A stretch of 64,000 nt of DNA, from NCBI RefSeq assembly GCF_014529935.1, contig NZ_JACVFC010000001.1, positions 1,984,001 to 2,048,000 of the forward strand, written 5' to 3'. The stretch comes from Chitinophaga qingshengii. GTDB lineage: Bacteria; Bacteroidota; Bacteroidia; Chitinophagales; Chitinophagaceae. A model generated the notes under the pieces. That model was given only the letters and a program-made list of their open reading frames with translations. It was not told the DNA's origin and ran no database searches. Positions 35,539-43,037 of this stretch are shown in pieces; position 1 is the first letter of the stretch, and every line of letters starts with the position of its first letter. The position numbers and the translations under genes were made by a program.

Positions 35539-36570
35539 CTAAATCGCTCCCAGGCGTATCAGCAGCTCTTTAGACTTCTTCACACCTTCTTCTTCAGACA
35601 ATCGGGTGCCTTCATATTCGATCCCGATAAAACCACCTTTATAGCCTGCATCTTTTACGATTTGCAGCATACGTTTGTAATCGATGGTGGTTTCATTACC
35701 GGCATCGTCGAAATCATAGGTTTTAGCGCTCACACCTTTTGCAAAAGGCATTAGTTCCGTCACCCCTTCATAACGGTCATACTCTTCGAGGCAGGTAGTT
35801 TTAGCCCATGCTTCCGGTGTATTGTTTTCCGGTTTACTTCTTTTGATGCAGAAATTACCCAGATCCGGCAGCGTGCCACAGTTAGGCATATTCACCGTTT
35901 TCATGATGTTGCTTAACCATTTACCATTGGAAGAAAAACTGCCGTGGTTTTCCACAATCACATTGATACCATGGTCTTTACCGAAAGTAGCCAGTTTAGT
36001 GAGCGATTCAATAGCAGCTTTGGCCACATCTTCCGCTTTACCTTCACCGGCGGCGTTTACACGGATAGCGTGGCAGCCGAGATATTGCGCCGCTTCCACC
36101 CATTTGTAGTGGTTTTCCACCGCCTGCAGGCGTTTTTTTGCGTTCTGGTCTCCCATCTCCCCTTCCCCGTCGCACATGATCAATACACTGCGTACGCCGT
36201 TGTCATCAGCGCGTTTTTTCATATCGGCCAGATAAGCCTGGTCTTTAGCTTTGTCTTTAAAGAACTGGTTTACATACTCCACACCGGTAATACCGAATTC
36301 ATTTTTTGCGCGTGCTGCGAAGTCGAGGTGGTTCATTTTACCGGCAAAGAGCGCCTGGTGGAAAGACCATTCGGCCAGTGAAATCTTAAAAAACAGCTCT
36401 TTAGCGGCGTCGGCACCGGAGCCGGCTCCTGGTTTGGCAGTGCTGTCCTTACCATCTTTAGTAGATTGCCCTTCATTACATGCTGCCAGAACTGATGGCA
36501 GCAAACCGAGGCCCATAGTGTACATGCCCATTTGGCGCAGAAACTGACGGCGGTTGTTGATGCTACTCAT
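35539..36570 (-). CDS. Sugar phosphate isomerase/epimerase-type TIM-barrel lipoprotein
   Basis: A 343-residue protein of the xylose isomerase-like TIM barrel (hydroxypyruvate isomerase relatives). The N-terminus has a Tat-like motif (NNRRQFLRQMG) followed by a lipobox ending LAAC (Cys31), then a spacer rich in Lys, Gly and Ala, then the barrel: KISLAEWSFHQALFAG, VRSVLIMCDGEGEMG, VIVENHGSFSSNGKWL and GGFIGIEYEGT carry the metal-site Glu/His pattern. Export is predicted across the inner membrane, perhaps folded with its metal. Substrate unknown. The gene ends at the 35.4-kb array. Confidence 0.85.
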   Translation of the reverse strand: MSSINNRRQFLRQMGMYTMGLGLLPSVLAACNEGQSTKDGKDSTAKPGAGSGADAAKELFFKISLAEWSFHQALFAGKMNHLDFAARAKNEFGITGVEYVNQFFKDKAKDQAYLADMKKRADDNGVRSVLIMCDGEGEMGDQNAKKRLQAVENHYKWVEAAQYLGCHAIRVNAAGEGKAEDVAKAAIESLTKLATFGKDHGINVIVENHGSFSSNGKWLSNIMKTVNMPNCGTLPDLGNFCIKRSKPENNTPEAWAKTTCLEEYDRYEGVTELMPFAKGVSAKTYDFDDAGNETTIDYKRMLQIVKDAGYKGGFIGIEYEGTRLSEEEGVKKSKELLIRLGAI

Positions 36571-36648
36571 ATAACGTGGGTTTTTAAAATTAACAAGTGA
36601 TTAAAAGTATTGATTTCAACGGGGTAAAGCAAGTTTGTTGCCGGAAAT

Positions 36649-36679
36649 AAAAAAATCCGGTCAATGACCGGATTTTTTT
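36649..36679 (-). terminator. Intrinsic terminator
   Basis: AAATCCGGTCA / TGACCGGATTT hairpin with almost no loop, flanked by A and T runs, so it can act in both directions. It ends the TetR-hydrolase operon on the reverse strand. Confidence 0.9.
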
Positions 36680-36706
36680 CTGATAGGAATAATATAGGCA
36701 GATAGG

Positions 36707-37573
36707 TTAGCCGTTGCCCAGGAACTGTATCACTTCTTTGATCACCGGCTCCTGCCGCATGATACGGAAATGCCCTTCGCCGGTGATACGCAGTGCGCGG
36801 ATAGCCGGGTACTCCTGCACATAGGCAGTAATCTCTTTCTCGTCCACCAGCGTATCGGTGGTGTCATAAGCCATCAATATTTTTTCTGCCTTGATCTGAT
36901 TGATATACAGATGCAGGTCCATTTCTTCGAGGTTTTCGTGCAGCCGCTGATGAATCAGCTGCCGCAGTGGTGGCATCACCACCGGGTGTATTTTGAAAAG
37001 TTGTAACGCTTCATTAAAAAATACCGGGGCGCTGAGTGCAGCACTCAGCATCACCAGTCGCGGTACCTGCACGGTTTTGCGGGACAGCGTAAGGGCTGCG
37101 TTTAGTCCTCCCAGTGAGTGCCCGATAATAGCATATAACGGTCCCGTTTGTACGATAATTTGTTCCAGTACATGCGCCCATTGAACCAGATTGGTGCGTT
37201 TCCCATCTGATTCGCCATGCGCCGGCGCATCGTAGGCAATTACTTCATATCCCTGGTGGACCAGCGTATGGATCAATTGCCGGAAATGAAAGGGGCTACC
37301 ACCCCAGCCATGCAGTAACAATATTTTTTTATCCGATGTACCCCAGCGATAGGTGGTGATCTTTAGTGGCCGTTTATCGAAAGCGTAACGGGTAACCGTC
37401 AGTTGATCCAGCCGGGCCGTGCTACGCAGCTCCGATGAACGCGCTTTAGTACCCGGAGGCGTACAGTACAGGCGGTAAAACAGCCGGGCCGTTAGTCCGG
37501 GAAAGGGTTTGCTCATGCCGGATAGCAGGAAGGCTGTCATCCGTAATGACAACGGTAAAACCTGGTGTTGCAT
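36707..37573 (-). CDS. Alpha/beta hydrolase, TetR-linked
   Basis: A 288-residue alpha/beta-fold hydrolase. Motifs: LLLHGWGGSPFHFRQLI (oxyanion HGWGG near residue 92), the nucleophile elbow GHSLGG (Ser near 153), the acid in AYDTTDTLVDEKEI, and His in GEGHFRIM near 270. It starts 38 nt after the TetR gene on the same strand, so the two probably form one operon. The regulator may then respond to a substrate or product of this enzyme. Substrate unknown; lipase/esterase-like. Confidence 0.87.
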   Translation of the reverse strand: MQHQVLPLSLRMTAFLLSGMSKPFPGLTARLFYRLYCTPPGTKARSSELRSTARLDQLTVTRYAFDKRPLKITTYRWGTSDKKILLLHGWGGSPFHFRQLIHTLVHQGYEVIAYDAPAHGESDGKRTNLVQWAHVLEQIIVQTGPLYAIIGHSLGGLNAALTLSRKTVQVPRLVMLSAALSAPVFFNEALQLFKIHPVVMPPLRQLIHQRLHENLEEMDLHLYINQIKAEKILMAYDTTDTLVDEKEITAYVQEYPAIRALRITGEGHFRIMRQEPVIKEVIQFLGNG

Positions 37574-37611
37574 CTTTCAGACCGATTGGTTTATTATTTG
37601 GACTAAAAAAA

Positions 37612-38202
37612 TCACTTACAGTGACGTTTGATTTCTTTCCTTAAAAAATCCAGTACTATCAGCATTTGCCGGTTGTTGTTGGTGATGCCGGTGACAAAAA
37701 TCGCCCCTTCCAGCATGGTAAACATCAACACGGAAAACTTGTCCTCATCCCAGTCTTTTTTGAACTCCCCGTTTTCTTTGCCCAGTTGCACCAGTTGGCG
37801 GATACGCAGTTGAAAATACGCCACCAGTTCCTGCACTTTCTCTTTCAATATCGGGTTGGTGTCATCCGCCTCCACGCCGAAGTTGAGCATAGGGCAACCA
37901 CCGGCAATATTGCGGTTGAGCGGAAAACGGGCATAATACGAGAAAAGCGCTTCGAACTTACGTATGGCCGTAGGCTCGGGGCCGGTCACCGCTTTAAGCC
38001 GTTGTTTTTCCTGCTCCGCGATGTAGTCGAACACCTCTGCCACCATTTCCTCTTTGGAGGAGAAGTTGCCATACAGCCCTCCTTTAGCCAGCCGGGTCGC
38101 CTCCATGATATCACTGATAGCCGTACCGGCTACGCCTTTTTGGTTAAAGATGGGCGCTGCCGTTTCAATGATAAACTGCTTCGTTCTCGCTGCTTTGTTC
38201 AT
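37612..38202 (-). CDS. TetR/AcrR-family transcriptional repressor
   Basis: A 196-residue repressor. The N-terminal helix-turn-helix is clear: TKQFIIETAAPIFNQKGVAG, TAISDIMEATRLAKGGLYGN, FSSKEEMVAEVFDYI (residues of about 6-60). The C-terminal ligand-binding half is variable and of a TetR_C type unknown to me. The ATG at 38202 gives MNKAARTKQFI; a longer open frame of 12 more codons crosses the operator. A dyad GACC-TTTC-GGTC lies 14-25 nt before the ATG, so the protein probably represses its own operon, which continues with the hydrolase 38 nt downstream. Confidence 0.92.
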   Translation of the reverse strand: MNKAARTKQFIIETAAPIFNQKGVAGTAISDIMEATRLAKGGLYGNFSSKEEMVAEVFDYIAEQEKQRLKAVTGPEPTAIRKFEALFSYYARFPLNRNIAGGCPMLNFGVEADDTNPILKEKVQELVAYFQLRIRQLVQLGKENGEFKKDWDEDKFSVLMFTMLEGAIFVTGITNNNRQMLIVLDFLRKEIKRHCK

Positions 38203-38215
38203 AAAATTGAAATTA

Positions 38216-38227
38216 GACCTTTCGGTC
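38216..38227. promoter_or_regulatory. Probable operator for the TetR repressor
   Basis: A perfect 4+4 dyad GACC-TTTC-GGTC just upstream of the TetR gene; this GACC...GGTC form is common before TetR-family genes in Bacteroidota. Its place, 14-25 nt before the start codon, favours autorepression. Confidence 0.6.
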
Positions 38228-38465
38228 GATTTTAGCAAATAAAAATGACTGGCGGGAGAAGATAAATTGCATTTCCGACACGTGTGATGGTGGGAGCATT
38301 CCCTTGAGACCCTGGGCCAGGATGTTTTTACTGGTATCCGTTAATGATGTGTGGCTTCACTTTAAGCCATATTGTCGAAATGAATACACCTATAAAACGG
38401 ATCTGGTTGCAAAACCAACCTTTCTCTGTAAATAAGCCCATGGTGATTATAAGATACTGGAACGA

Positions 38466-38488
38466 CATCTTAGCCCTGGGCTAAGATG
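38466..38488 (-). terminator. Palindromic hairpin overlapping the lytT stop codon
   Basis: CATCTTAGCCC / GGGCTAAGATG is a perfect 11-bp palindrome around one base, and includes the TAG stop codon of the response regulator. No T run follows, so it could be a processing or Rho-type site rather than an intrinsic terminator. Confidence 0.55.
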
Positions 38489-39182
38489 CACCGAGTATAT
38501 TATCCACCGCGGTGCCATAGGCAGCCCCGATCGGAATGGCGATATTACGGATATAAAGTGCGGTGCGGTCGGCCCGCTCTACTTTATCATTGGCGACGAT
38601 ATAGGAACGGTGCACACGGGTAAAAAGCGCCGCAGGCAGGAGGTCCATCGCTTCCTGCATGGACAGCCGCGAAATCAGCCGGCGGTCTTTCAGGATAAAA
38701 TTCACATAGTTGCCGGCGCTTTCCAGGTACAGGATATCTTCCAGCATAATCTTAAACTGTTCGTATCCGCTTTTCAGGAAAATATACGGGAGGCTCTCTT
38801 TAGGCTGCGGATTTTGTTGTTTCAGCTGCCACAGGCTATGCGCCTTATTACAGGCTTTGATAAAACGGATGAGCGAAAAAGGTTTCAGCAGGTAATCCAC
38901 CGCATCCAGTTCAAAACTTTTCACCGCATGTTCGGAATAGGCAGTGGTAAAGATGGTCATAGGTGGTTGTGGCAGACTGGCAATAAAATCCAGTCCGGAT
39001 ATATCGGGCATTTTGATATCCAGGAAAAGGAGGTCCACCTTTTCCCTGCTCAGAAACTCCATAGCTTCATATGCGTTGGTAAAATAGCCCTTAATATCCA
39101 GAAAAGGCACCATGGCAGCGTGATTCCTGATCACAGCCAGGGCTACCGGTTCATCATCAATTGCAATGGCGGCAAGCTTCAT
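38481..39182 (-). CDS. LytTR-type response regulator
   Basis: A 233-residue two-domain regulator. Receiver: Asp9/Asp10 acid pair, phospho-site Asp55 (LLFLDIKMPD), TTAYSEHAVKSFELDAVDYLLKPF with the conserved Thr and Lys. C-terminal LytTR DNA-binding domain from about 130: FLKSGYEQFKIMLEDILYLE and LFTRVHRSYIVANDKVE, the usual beta-strand DNA-binding fold. Last gene of the operon with the histidine kinase and the DUF4407 protein; it starts 32 nt after the latter. Its target genes are not evident. Confidence 0.94.
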   Translation of the reverse strand: MKLAAIAIDDEPVALAVIRNHAAMVPFLDIKGYFTNAYEAMEFLSREKVDLLFLDIKMPDISGLDFIASLPQPPMTIFTTAYSEHAVKSFELDAVDYLLKPFSLIRFIKACNKAHSLWQLKQQNPQPKESLPYIFLKSGYEQFKIMLEDILYLESAGNYVNFILKDRRLISRLSMQEAMDLLPAALFTRVHRSYIVANDKVERADRTALYIRNIAIPIGAAYGTAVDNILGAS

Positions 39183-39214
39183 AACACTACATTTTCCAGT
39201 AACAAGATAGGGAT

Positions 39215-40444
39215 TTACGAAATTTTACCAAGCAACAGGTTTTTCATCTGTCGCCATAGCTGGCGGTACTGCCGGTTTTCCCGGTGTTGCCAATCCTTTA
39301 CAATAGCGGCGGCTTCTTCCCTTCGCAGCTGCCGGGTATTTTCAAATACTTCGTCCACGATTTCCTTATCAGCTGCTAACGCCGCTTCCTGGTAATGTTG
39401 CAATAGTTCCTTTCCGGCAGCGGTTTCCAACCGGGCGGCAGCCATGTTTTGGGCGGCGGCGCCGGCAATCCGTTCTTCGTACTCTCCTTTTGGCATCAGC
39501 ACTTTACTCAGTAACGGCATAATTTCTATCAGGGTGATGATAAATACAATAAGCCGGTACCGTTGCTGCAGCGCGGGGTGCTGTTCGGTGAGCTCATGCA
39601 GGGCTTCTACCTGCGCCAGGAAACCATCGGTGAGGGTACTCAGATAGATCGTTTCCCTGAGACTGTCCGCGCTATGCATGGCTGCCAGCTGCGCCTGAAG
39701 CTGTTGTTCTTTCGGCGCCCAATCCTGTTGCAGGGCAGCCAGTTCATCTTCCGATTTCAGGTAAGCTGATTTTTTCACCCGGGCGACGGAAGACTCTCCT
39801 ATTCTACCGGAACCGCCGGTACCGTCTGTTTCCCTGATATAAGTGTCTTTATAAAATTTCAGTTCCCGTGTTTGCTGTTCTACCCGTTGCCGCCCTCTGT
39901 CCAGCGCCTGCTGCAGTTCTGTCCGTTGACCGGCATTCATGGTGGTCAGTTGTTTACGGTAGGCTTCGAGTTTCGTTTGTTTACTCAGCTCCAGCTGTGC
40001 GATAATGTCTTTCTTAAACAACATCAGCACTACCGGCTGTGAAATAAATAATCCGATAGTAACGGCCAGCAATAAACGAAATGCGACCGGCATCAGCCGC
40101 AGATTGCCATTGCCGCGGGACATAGCGGCGATCAGCGTTCTGTCGATGGAGAGAATGGCGAAACCAAAAAACAACGCCAACGGCAGTACGATCATATCAT
40201 CTTTGATGATGGTGGAGAAAAAATATCCCCAGGCCAGGGTGGCAAACAACCAGGTCACCATCACAGAAAGGCCAATGATACGATAACGCTCTTTCTCTGT
40301 TTTGCATTCGGCCAGTACATCGCCATCAGCCGCCGCCAGCCACCACAGGAAGCGGGTGATACCATCCGGCGCCGCAGCTGCTTTGATCTCATCTTTTGTA
40401 TGTAAGTCTGTTTTCAACATCTTCCTAAAATCAATCTTTAACAT
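39215..40444 (-). CDS. DUF4407-type membrane protein inside a two-component operon
   Basis: A 409-residue membrane protein matching the DUF4407 pattern. Three membrane helices at about residues 55-75, 80-100 and 118-145 (LFATLAWGYFF, LPLALFFGFAILSIDRT, LLLAVTIGLFISQPVVLMLF) follow the TRFLWWLAAADGDVLAEC motif. A long coiled-coil section of about 150 residues comes next and a fourth helix (VFIITLIEIMPLLSKVL) near 305. The C-terminal part is charged and helical. Function unknown. It lies between the LytS-type kinase and the LytTR regulator and its start overlaps the kinase end by 14 nt. ATG 40420 is an alternative start; 40447 would be TTG. It may modulate signalling. Confidence 0.85.
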   Translation of the reverse strand: MLKIDFRKMLKTDLHTKDEIKAAAAPDGITRFLWWLAAADGDVLAECKTEKERYRIIGLSVMVTWLFATLAWGYFFSTIIKDDMIVLPLALFFGFAILSIDRTLIAAMSRGNGNLRLMPVAFRLLLAVTIGLFISQPVVLMLFKKDIIAQLELSKQTKLEAYRKQLTTMNAGQRTELQQALDRGRQRVEQQTRELKFYKDTYIRETDGTGGSGRIGESSVARVKKSAYLKSEDELAALQQDWAPKEQQLQAQLAAMHSADSLRETIYLSTLTDGFLAQVEALHELTEQHPALQQRYRLIVFIITLIEIMPLLSKVLMPKGEYEERIAGAAAQNMAAARLETAAGKELLQHYQEAALAADKEIVDEVFENTRQLRREEAAAIVKDWQHRENRQYRQLWRQMKNLLLGKIS

Positions 40445-41942
40445 CAATGGTCAGGTGAACAAAAAATTCATTGGCGGTATGCCGGATACTCAGCTCATGG
40501 CGATTAGGATACAACAGCGCCAGGCGCTCTCTCACATTATTCAGTCCAATGCCCATGCTGTCGCGCTCCGGATCATTCTCCGGACGCTGGTGTACAGTGT
40601 TGACCACATCGAAGAAAAGCTGTTCGGCGTTGCAGCTCAGCGAAATCACGATACGGGAGCGGTTACGCAGGCTGATACCGTGTTTAAAAGCGTTTTCCAC
40701 AAACGGAATGAGCAACATCGGTGCTATTTCGTGCTCGCACTGGCTCTCATCGATATTCACTTCAATCAGGATATCCGGAGAAGACATTACGCGCAGCCGT
40801 TGCAGGTCGATGTAATTCTGAAGGTAAGCCACTTCCTTGTCCAGCGGAATTTTCGCCAGGTGGTTATCATGCAGCATAAAACGCATCATATCGCCCAGCT
40901 TCTGGATACCTTCGCTGGTACGCGGCGCCTCTTCCTGCAAAGCCGTACCATACAAGGTGTTCAGGGCATTGAACAGGAAATGGGGGTTGATCTGCGCCCG
41001 CAGGAAATCCATATTGGCGGTAGAATGCCCCAGCGCCGTTTTCAGGTTTTTCACCATCACAAGCTGCTTCTGGCGGGACTGGTAGAGGAACCAGGTCAAC
41101 GGCAATACCAGGCCGGCAGATATCAGTACGCCAAAGATGAGCGCCGGTGGGAAAAATCCCCCGCCACCGTGGCGGATAGCCCGGATAACCATCGTCATCA
41201 GGAAATTTACGCCCAATATCAACAAGGCGATATCGCGGATAAAAAGCCGCTGATTGTGATGCACCAGTTTAAAATCGGGAATGATTTTATAATAAAGGAT
41301 GAAACCAATACTAACGAAGACAGGGCCGAAGTACAGCATTGCCCGGAAAGCATCCCTGGAATCGTTGAACATCAGTGCTATCACCACCTCCAACCCTGCC
41401 AGTACCATCAACACCTCGCGGATGGTCTTGCGGTACTGGGGATTGACCACTATACGTTCATGCAGGTACTCGAAATAGATTTGCCGGAGGATATAGTAAA
41501 CAATATACAATACCCCGCAAAAGATAGTAGTGATAAAAGCCGATTTCGCAAAATGCATGTGCGCCCCTCTCACCGTGTCGTATACGCCCAACAGGTAACC
41601 ATTGTAGTAAGAAGTCGCCACCATCATCAGCAGGAAAAACAGCAGGCCTGTCAATAACAGCAGCAGCATCCCCAGCCACCATCTTTTTTTCTCCAGGAAC
41701 TTAGGTACAATCACAAAGTTCACCATCAGGAAACCGCCATACACCAGTACAATACGGGACAGTGCAGGCAGCAGGTAGTGAATATAATAATCAAATACCT
41801 GGTGATAGCGGGCAAACTTGTACCCGTACATCTCTTGTAGCTCAAATACGTTGTAGATAATACTGGGATAGAGCAGGCCAAACATCAGCAGCAGGGCGAA
41901 TCCTGTTGCTACACCAAACTCTAATTTCCTGAACTGGTCCAT
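40431..41942 (-). CDS. LytS/His_kinase-type membrane sensor histidine kinase
   Basis: A 503-residue sensor. The N-terminal half has about eight hydrophobic membrane segments up to about residue 300 (for example LVYGGFLMVNFVIV, LLLLLTGLLFFLLMMV). The catalytic half is the PF06580 type: the phospho-accepting His in INPHFLFNALNTLYG near 318, the N box IPFVENAFKHGI near 418 and the G box GIGLNNVRERLALLYPN near 470. There is no periplasmic sensor domain of size, so it likely senses a membrane-linked signal. First gene of the operon kinase-DUF4407-LytTR. Confidence 0.93.
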   Translation of the reverse strand: MDQFRKLEFGVATGFALLLMFGLLYPSIIYNVFELQEMYGYKFARYHQVFDYYIHYLLPALSRIVLVYGGFLMVNFVIVPKFLEKKRWWLGMLLLLLTGLLFFLLMMVATSYYNGYLLGVYDTVRGAHMHFAKSAFITTIFCGVLYIVYYILRQIYFEYLHERIVVNPQYRKTIREVLMVLAGLEVVIALMFNDSRDAFRAMLYFGPVFVSIGFILYYKIIPDFKLVHHNQRLFIRDIALLILGVNFLMTMVIRAIRHGGGGFFPPALIFGVLISAGLVLPLTWFLYQSRQKQLVMVKNLKTALGHSTANMDFLRAQINPHFLFNALNTLYGTALQEEAPRTSEGIQKLGDMMRFMLHDNHLAKIPLDKEVAYLQNYIDLQRLRVMSSPDILIEVNIDESQCEHEIAPMLLIPFVENAFKHGISLRNRSRIVISLSCNAEQLFFDVVNTVHQRPENDPERDSMGIGLNNVRERLALLYPNRHELSIRHTANEFFVHLTIDVKD

Positions 41943-42068
41943 AAGCGGGAATATTTACGGCAATATTAGCCATTGAAAAGGTGCAGCCGGTCAAAATGGG
42001 ATGAAAATACCGGATTATGGGATGAATCGCTGATCTTTATTATTTTCAGGTCCTTAAATGTACGCCTT

Positions 42069-42476
42069 ATGAAAACTTCCAGCAGAAGAAAGTTCCTCGG
42101 CACAACTGCCACTTTATGCGCCGGTAGCGCCGCTGCCGCCATGCCGTTGGTCGCCGGCAAACCGAAATACCCTGTTTCCCACCATGTATTTTTCTGGTTG
42201 AAGAACCCCGGTTCCACTGCCGACCGTGACAAACTGGTGGAAGGTGTTAAAACGCTGTCCCGTATTCCGGCTATAGGAGAACTCCACGTAGGTGTGGTGG
42301 CCGGCACCGAAAAAAGAGATGTGGTAGATACCAGCTGGGCTGTATCAGAGCTGATCTTTTTCCGGGATGTGGCCGCACAGGCCACCTATCAGACACATCC
42401 CATCCATCTGGATTTTATTAAAAATTATGGCCACCTGTGGGAAAGAGTGGTAGTATACGACGCCTTGGAAGTATAA
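42069..42476 (+). CDS. Tat-exported Dabb-family (stress-responsive alpha/beta barrel) protein
   Basis: A 135-residue protein with a short Tat-like signal (SSRRKFLGTTATLC, then an Ala-rich region) ending near residue 28. The rest is a single Dabb-domain dimeric barrel: VSHHVFFWLKNPGSTADRDK near residue 38 and YQTHPIHLDFIKNYGHLWER near the end, as in the family. The catalytic function is unknown. The ATG at 42069 is chosen over a longer frame start at 41973, which has no family-like content. The gene is divergent from the LytS kinase and is 11 nt before the DinB-type gene, so the two are probably co-transcribed. Confidence 0.85.
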   Translation: MKTSSRRKFLGTTATLCAGSAAAAMPLVAGKPKYPVSHHVFFWLKNPGSTADRDKLVEGVKTLSRIPAIGELHVGVVAGTEKRDVVDTSWAVSELIFFRDVAAQATYQTHPIHLDFIKNYGHLWERVVVYDALEV

Positions 42477-42487
42477 ACCTTATCGAT

Positions 42488-42985
42488 ATGGCAACAGAGT
42501 ATTGGATGCAGGGACCGGTAGCCGGTATCCCTGCTTTGTTACAGCCTGTGGCCCATGCGCTTTTACAGGCCAGGGCAGAAATAAATGCCCTGATGACCGG
42601 TTTTCCCGAAAACCGCCTCTGGGAGCAACCCGCCGGCGTGGCCGCTCCCGGCTTTCACCTACAGCATCTCCGGGGCGTGCTGGACCGGCTTTTCACGTAT
42701 GCACAGGCGCAGTTATTATCACCGCAGCAACTCGAAGCATTAGCCGCCGAAGGGACACCCGGAGCCGGTTCCGCCGCCTTACTGGATGCTTTCAACCAGC
42801 AGGTGGATAAAGCACTGCAACAGTTGTCGCAGACCGATCCCGCCACGCTGACCGACTTCAGAGGCGTTGGCCGTAAGCAGCTGCCCTCTACCGTACAGGG
42901 ATTGTTATTTCATGCGGCAGAACATACCATGCGGCATACCGGGCAATTGCTGGTAACGGTGAGTGTCATAAAAAAAGGGCTGTAA
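42488..42985 (+). CDS. DinB-family protein
   Basis: A 165-residue four-helix bundle protein of the DinB/YfiT-like group. The metal-site histidines are visible as FHLQHLRGVLDRLF near residue 54 and FHAAEHTMRHTGQLLVT near 143, the usual spacing. The substrate or function is unknown; some family members are thiol-dependent S-transferases. The ATG at 42488 (MATEYW) is chosen; a longer frame exists but overlaps the previous gene. It lies 11 nt after the Dabb gene. Its last codons form the left half of a terminator hairpin. Confidence 0.88.
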   Translation: MATEYWMQGPVAGIPALLQPVAHALLQARAEINALMTGFPENRLWEQPAGVAAPGFHLQHLRGVLDRLFTYAQAQLLSPQQLEALAAEGTPGAGSAALLDAFNQQVDKALQQLSQTDPATLTDFRGVGRKQLPSTVQGLLFHAAEHTMRHTGQLLVTVSVIKKGL

Positions 42986-42996
42986 CCAGCCCTTTT
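42973..42996 (+). terminator. Terminator overlapping the DinB gene end
   Basis: AAAAGGGCTG / CAGCCCTTTT hairpin with a 4-nt loop, containing the TAA stop codon in the loop. It is short but has A and T runs. Confidence 0.7.
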
Positions 42997-42997
42997 C

Positions 42998-43037
42998 ATT
43001 TAGGTATTTAGTTATTTAGATATTTAGTTATTTTTTG
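42998..43037. repeat. Single arm of five ATTT octamers at a convergent junction
   Basis: Five 8-bp units in exact phase: ATTTAGGT, ATTTAGTT, ATTTAGAT, ATTTAGTT, ATTTTTTG. No facing arm is present. The last units form the end of the esterase gene: its TAA stop codon and AAA lysine codons lie within them. Confidence 0.9.
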
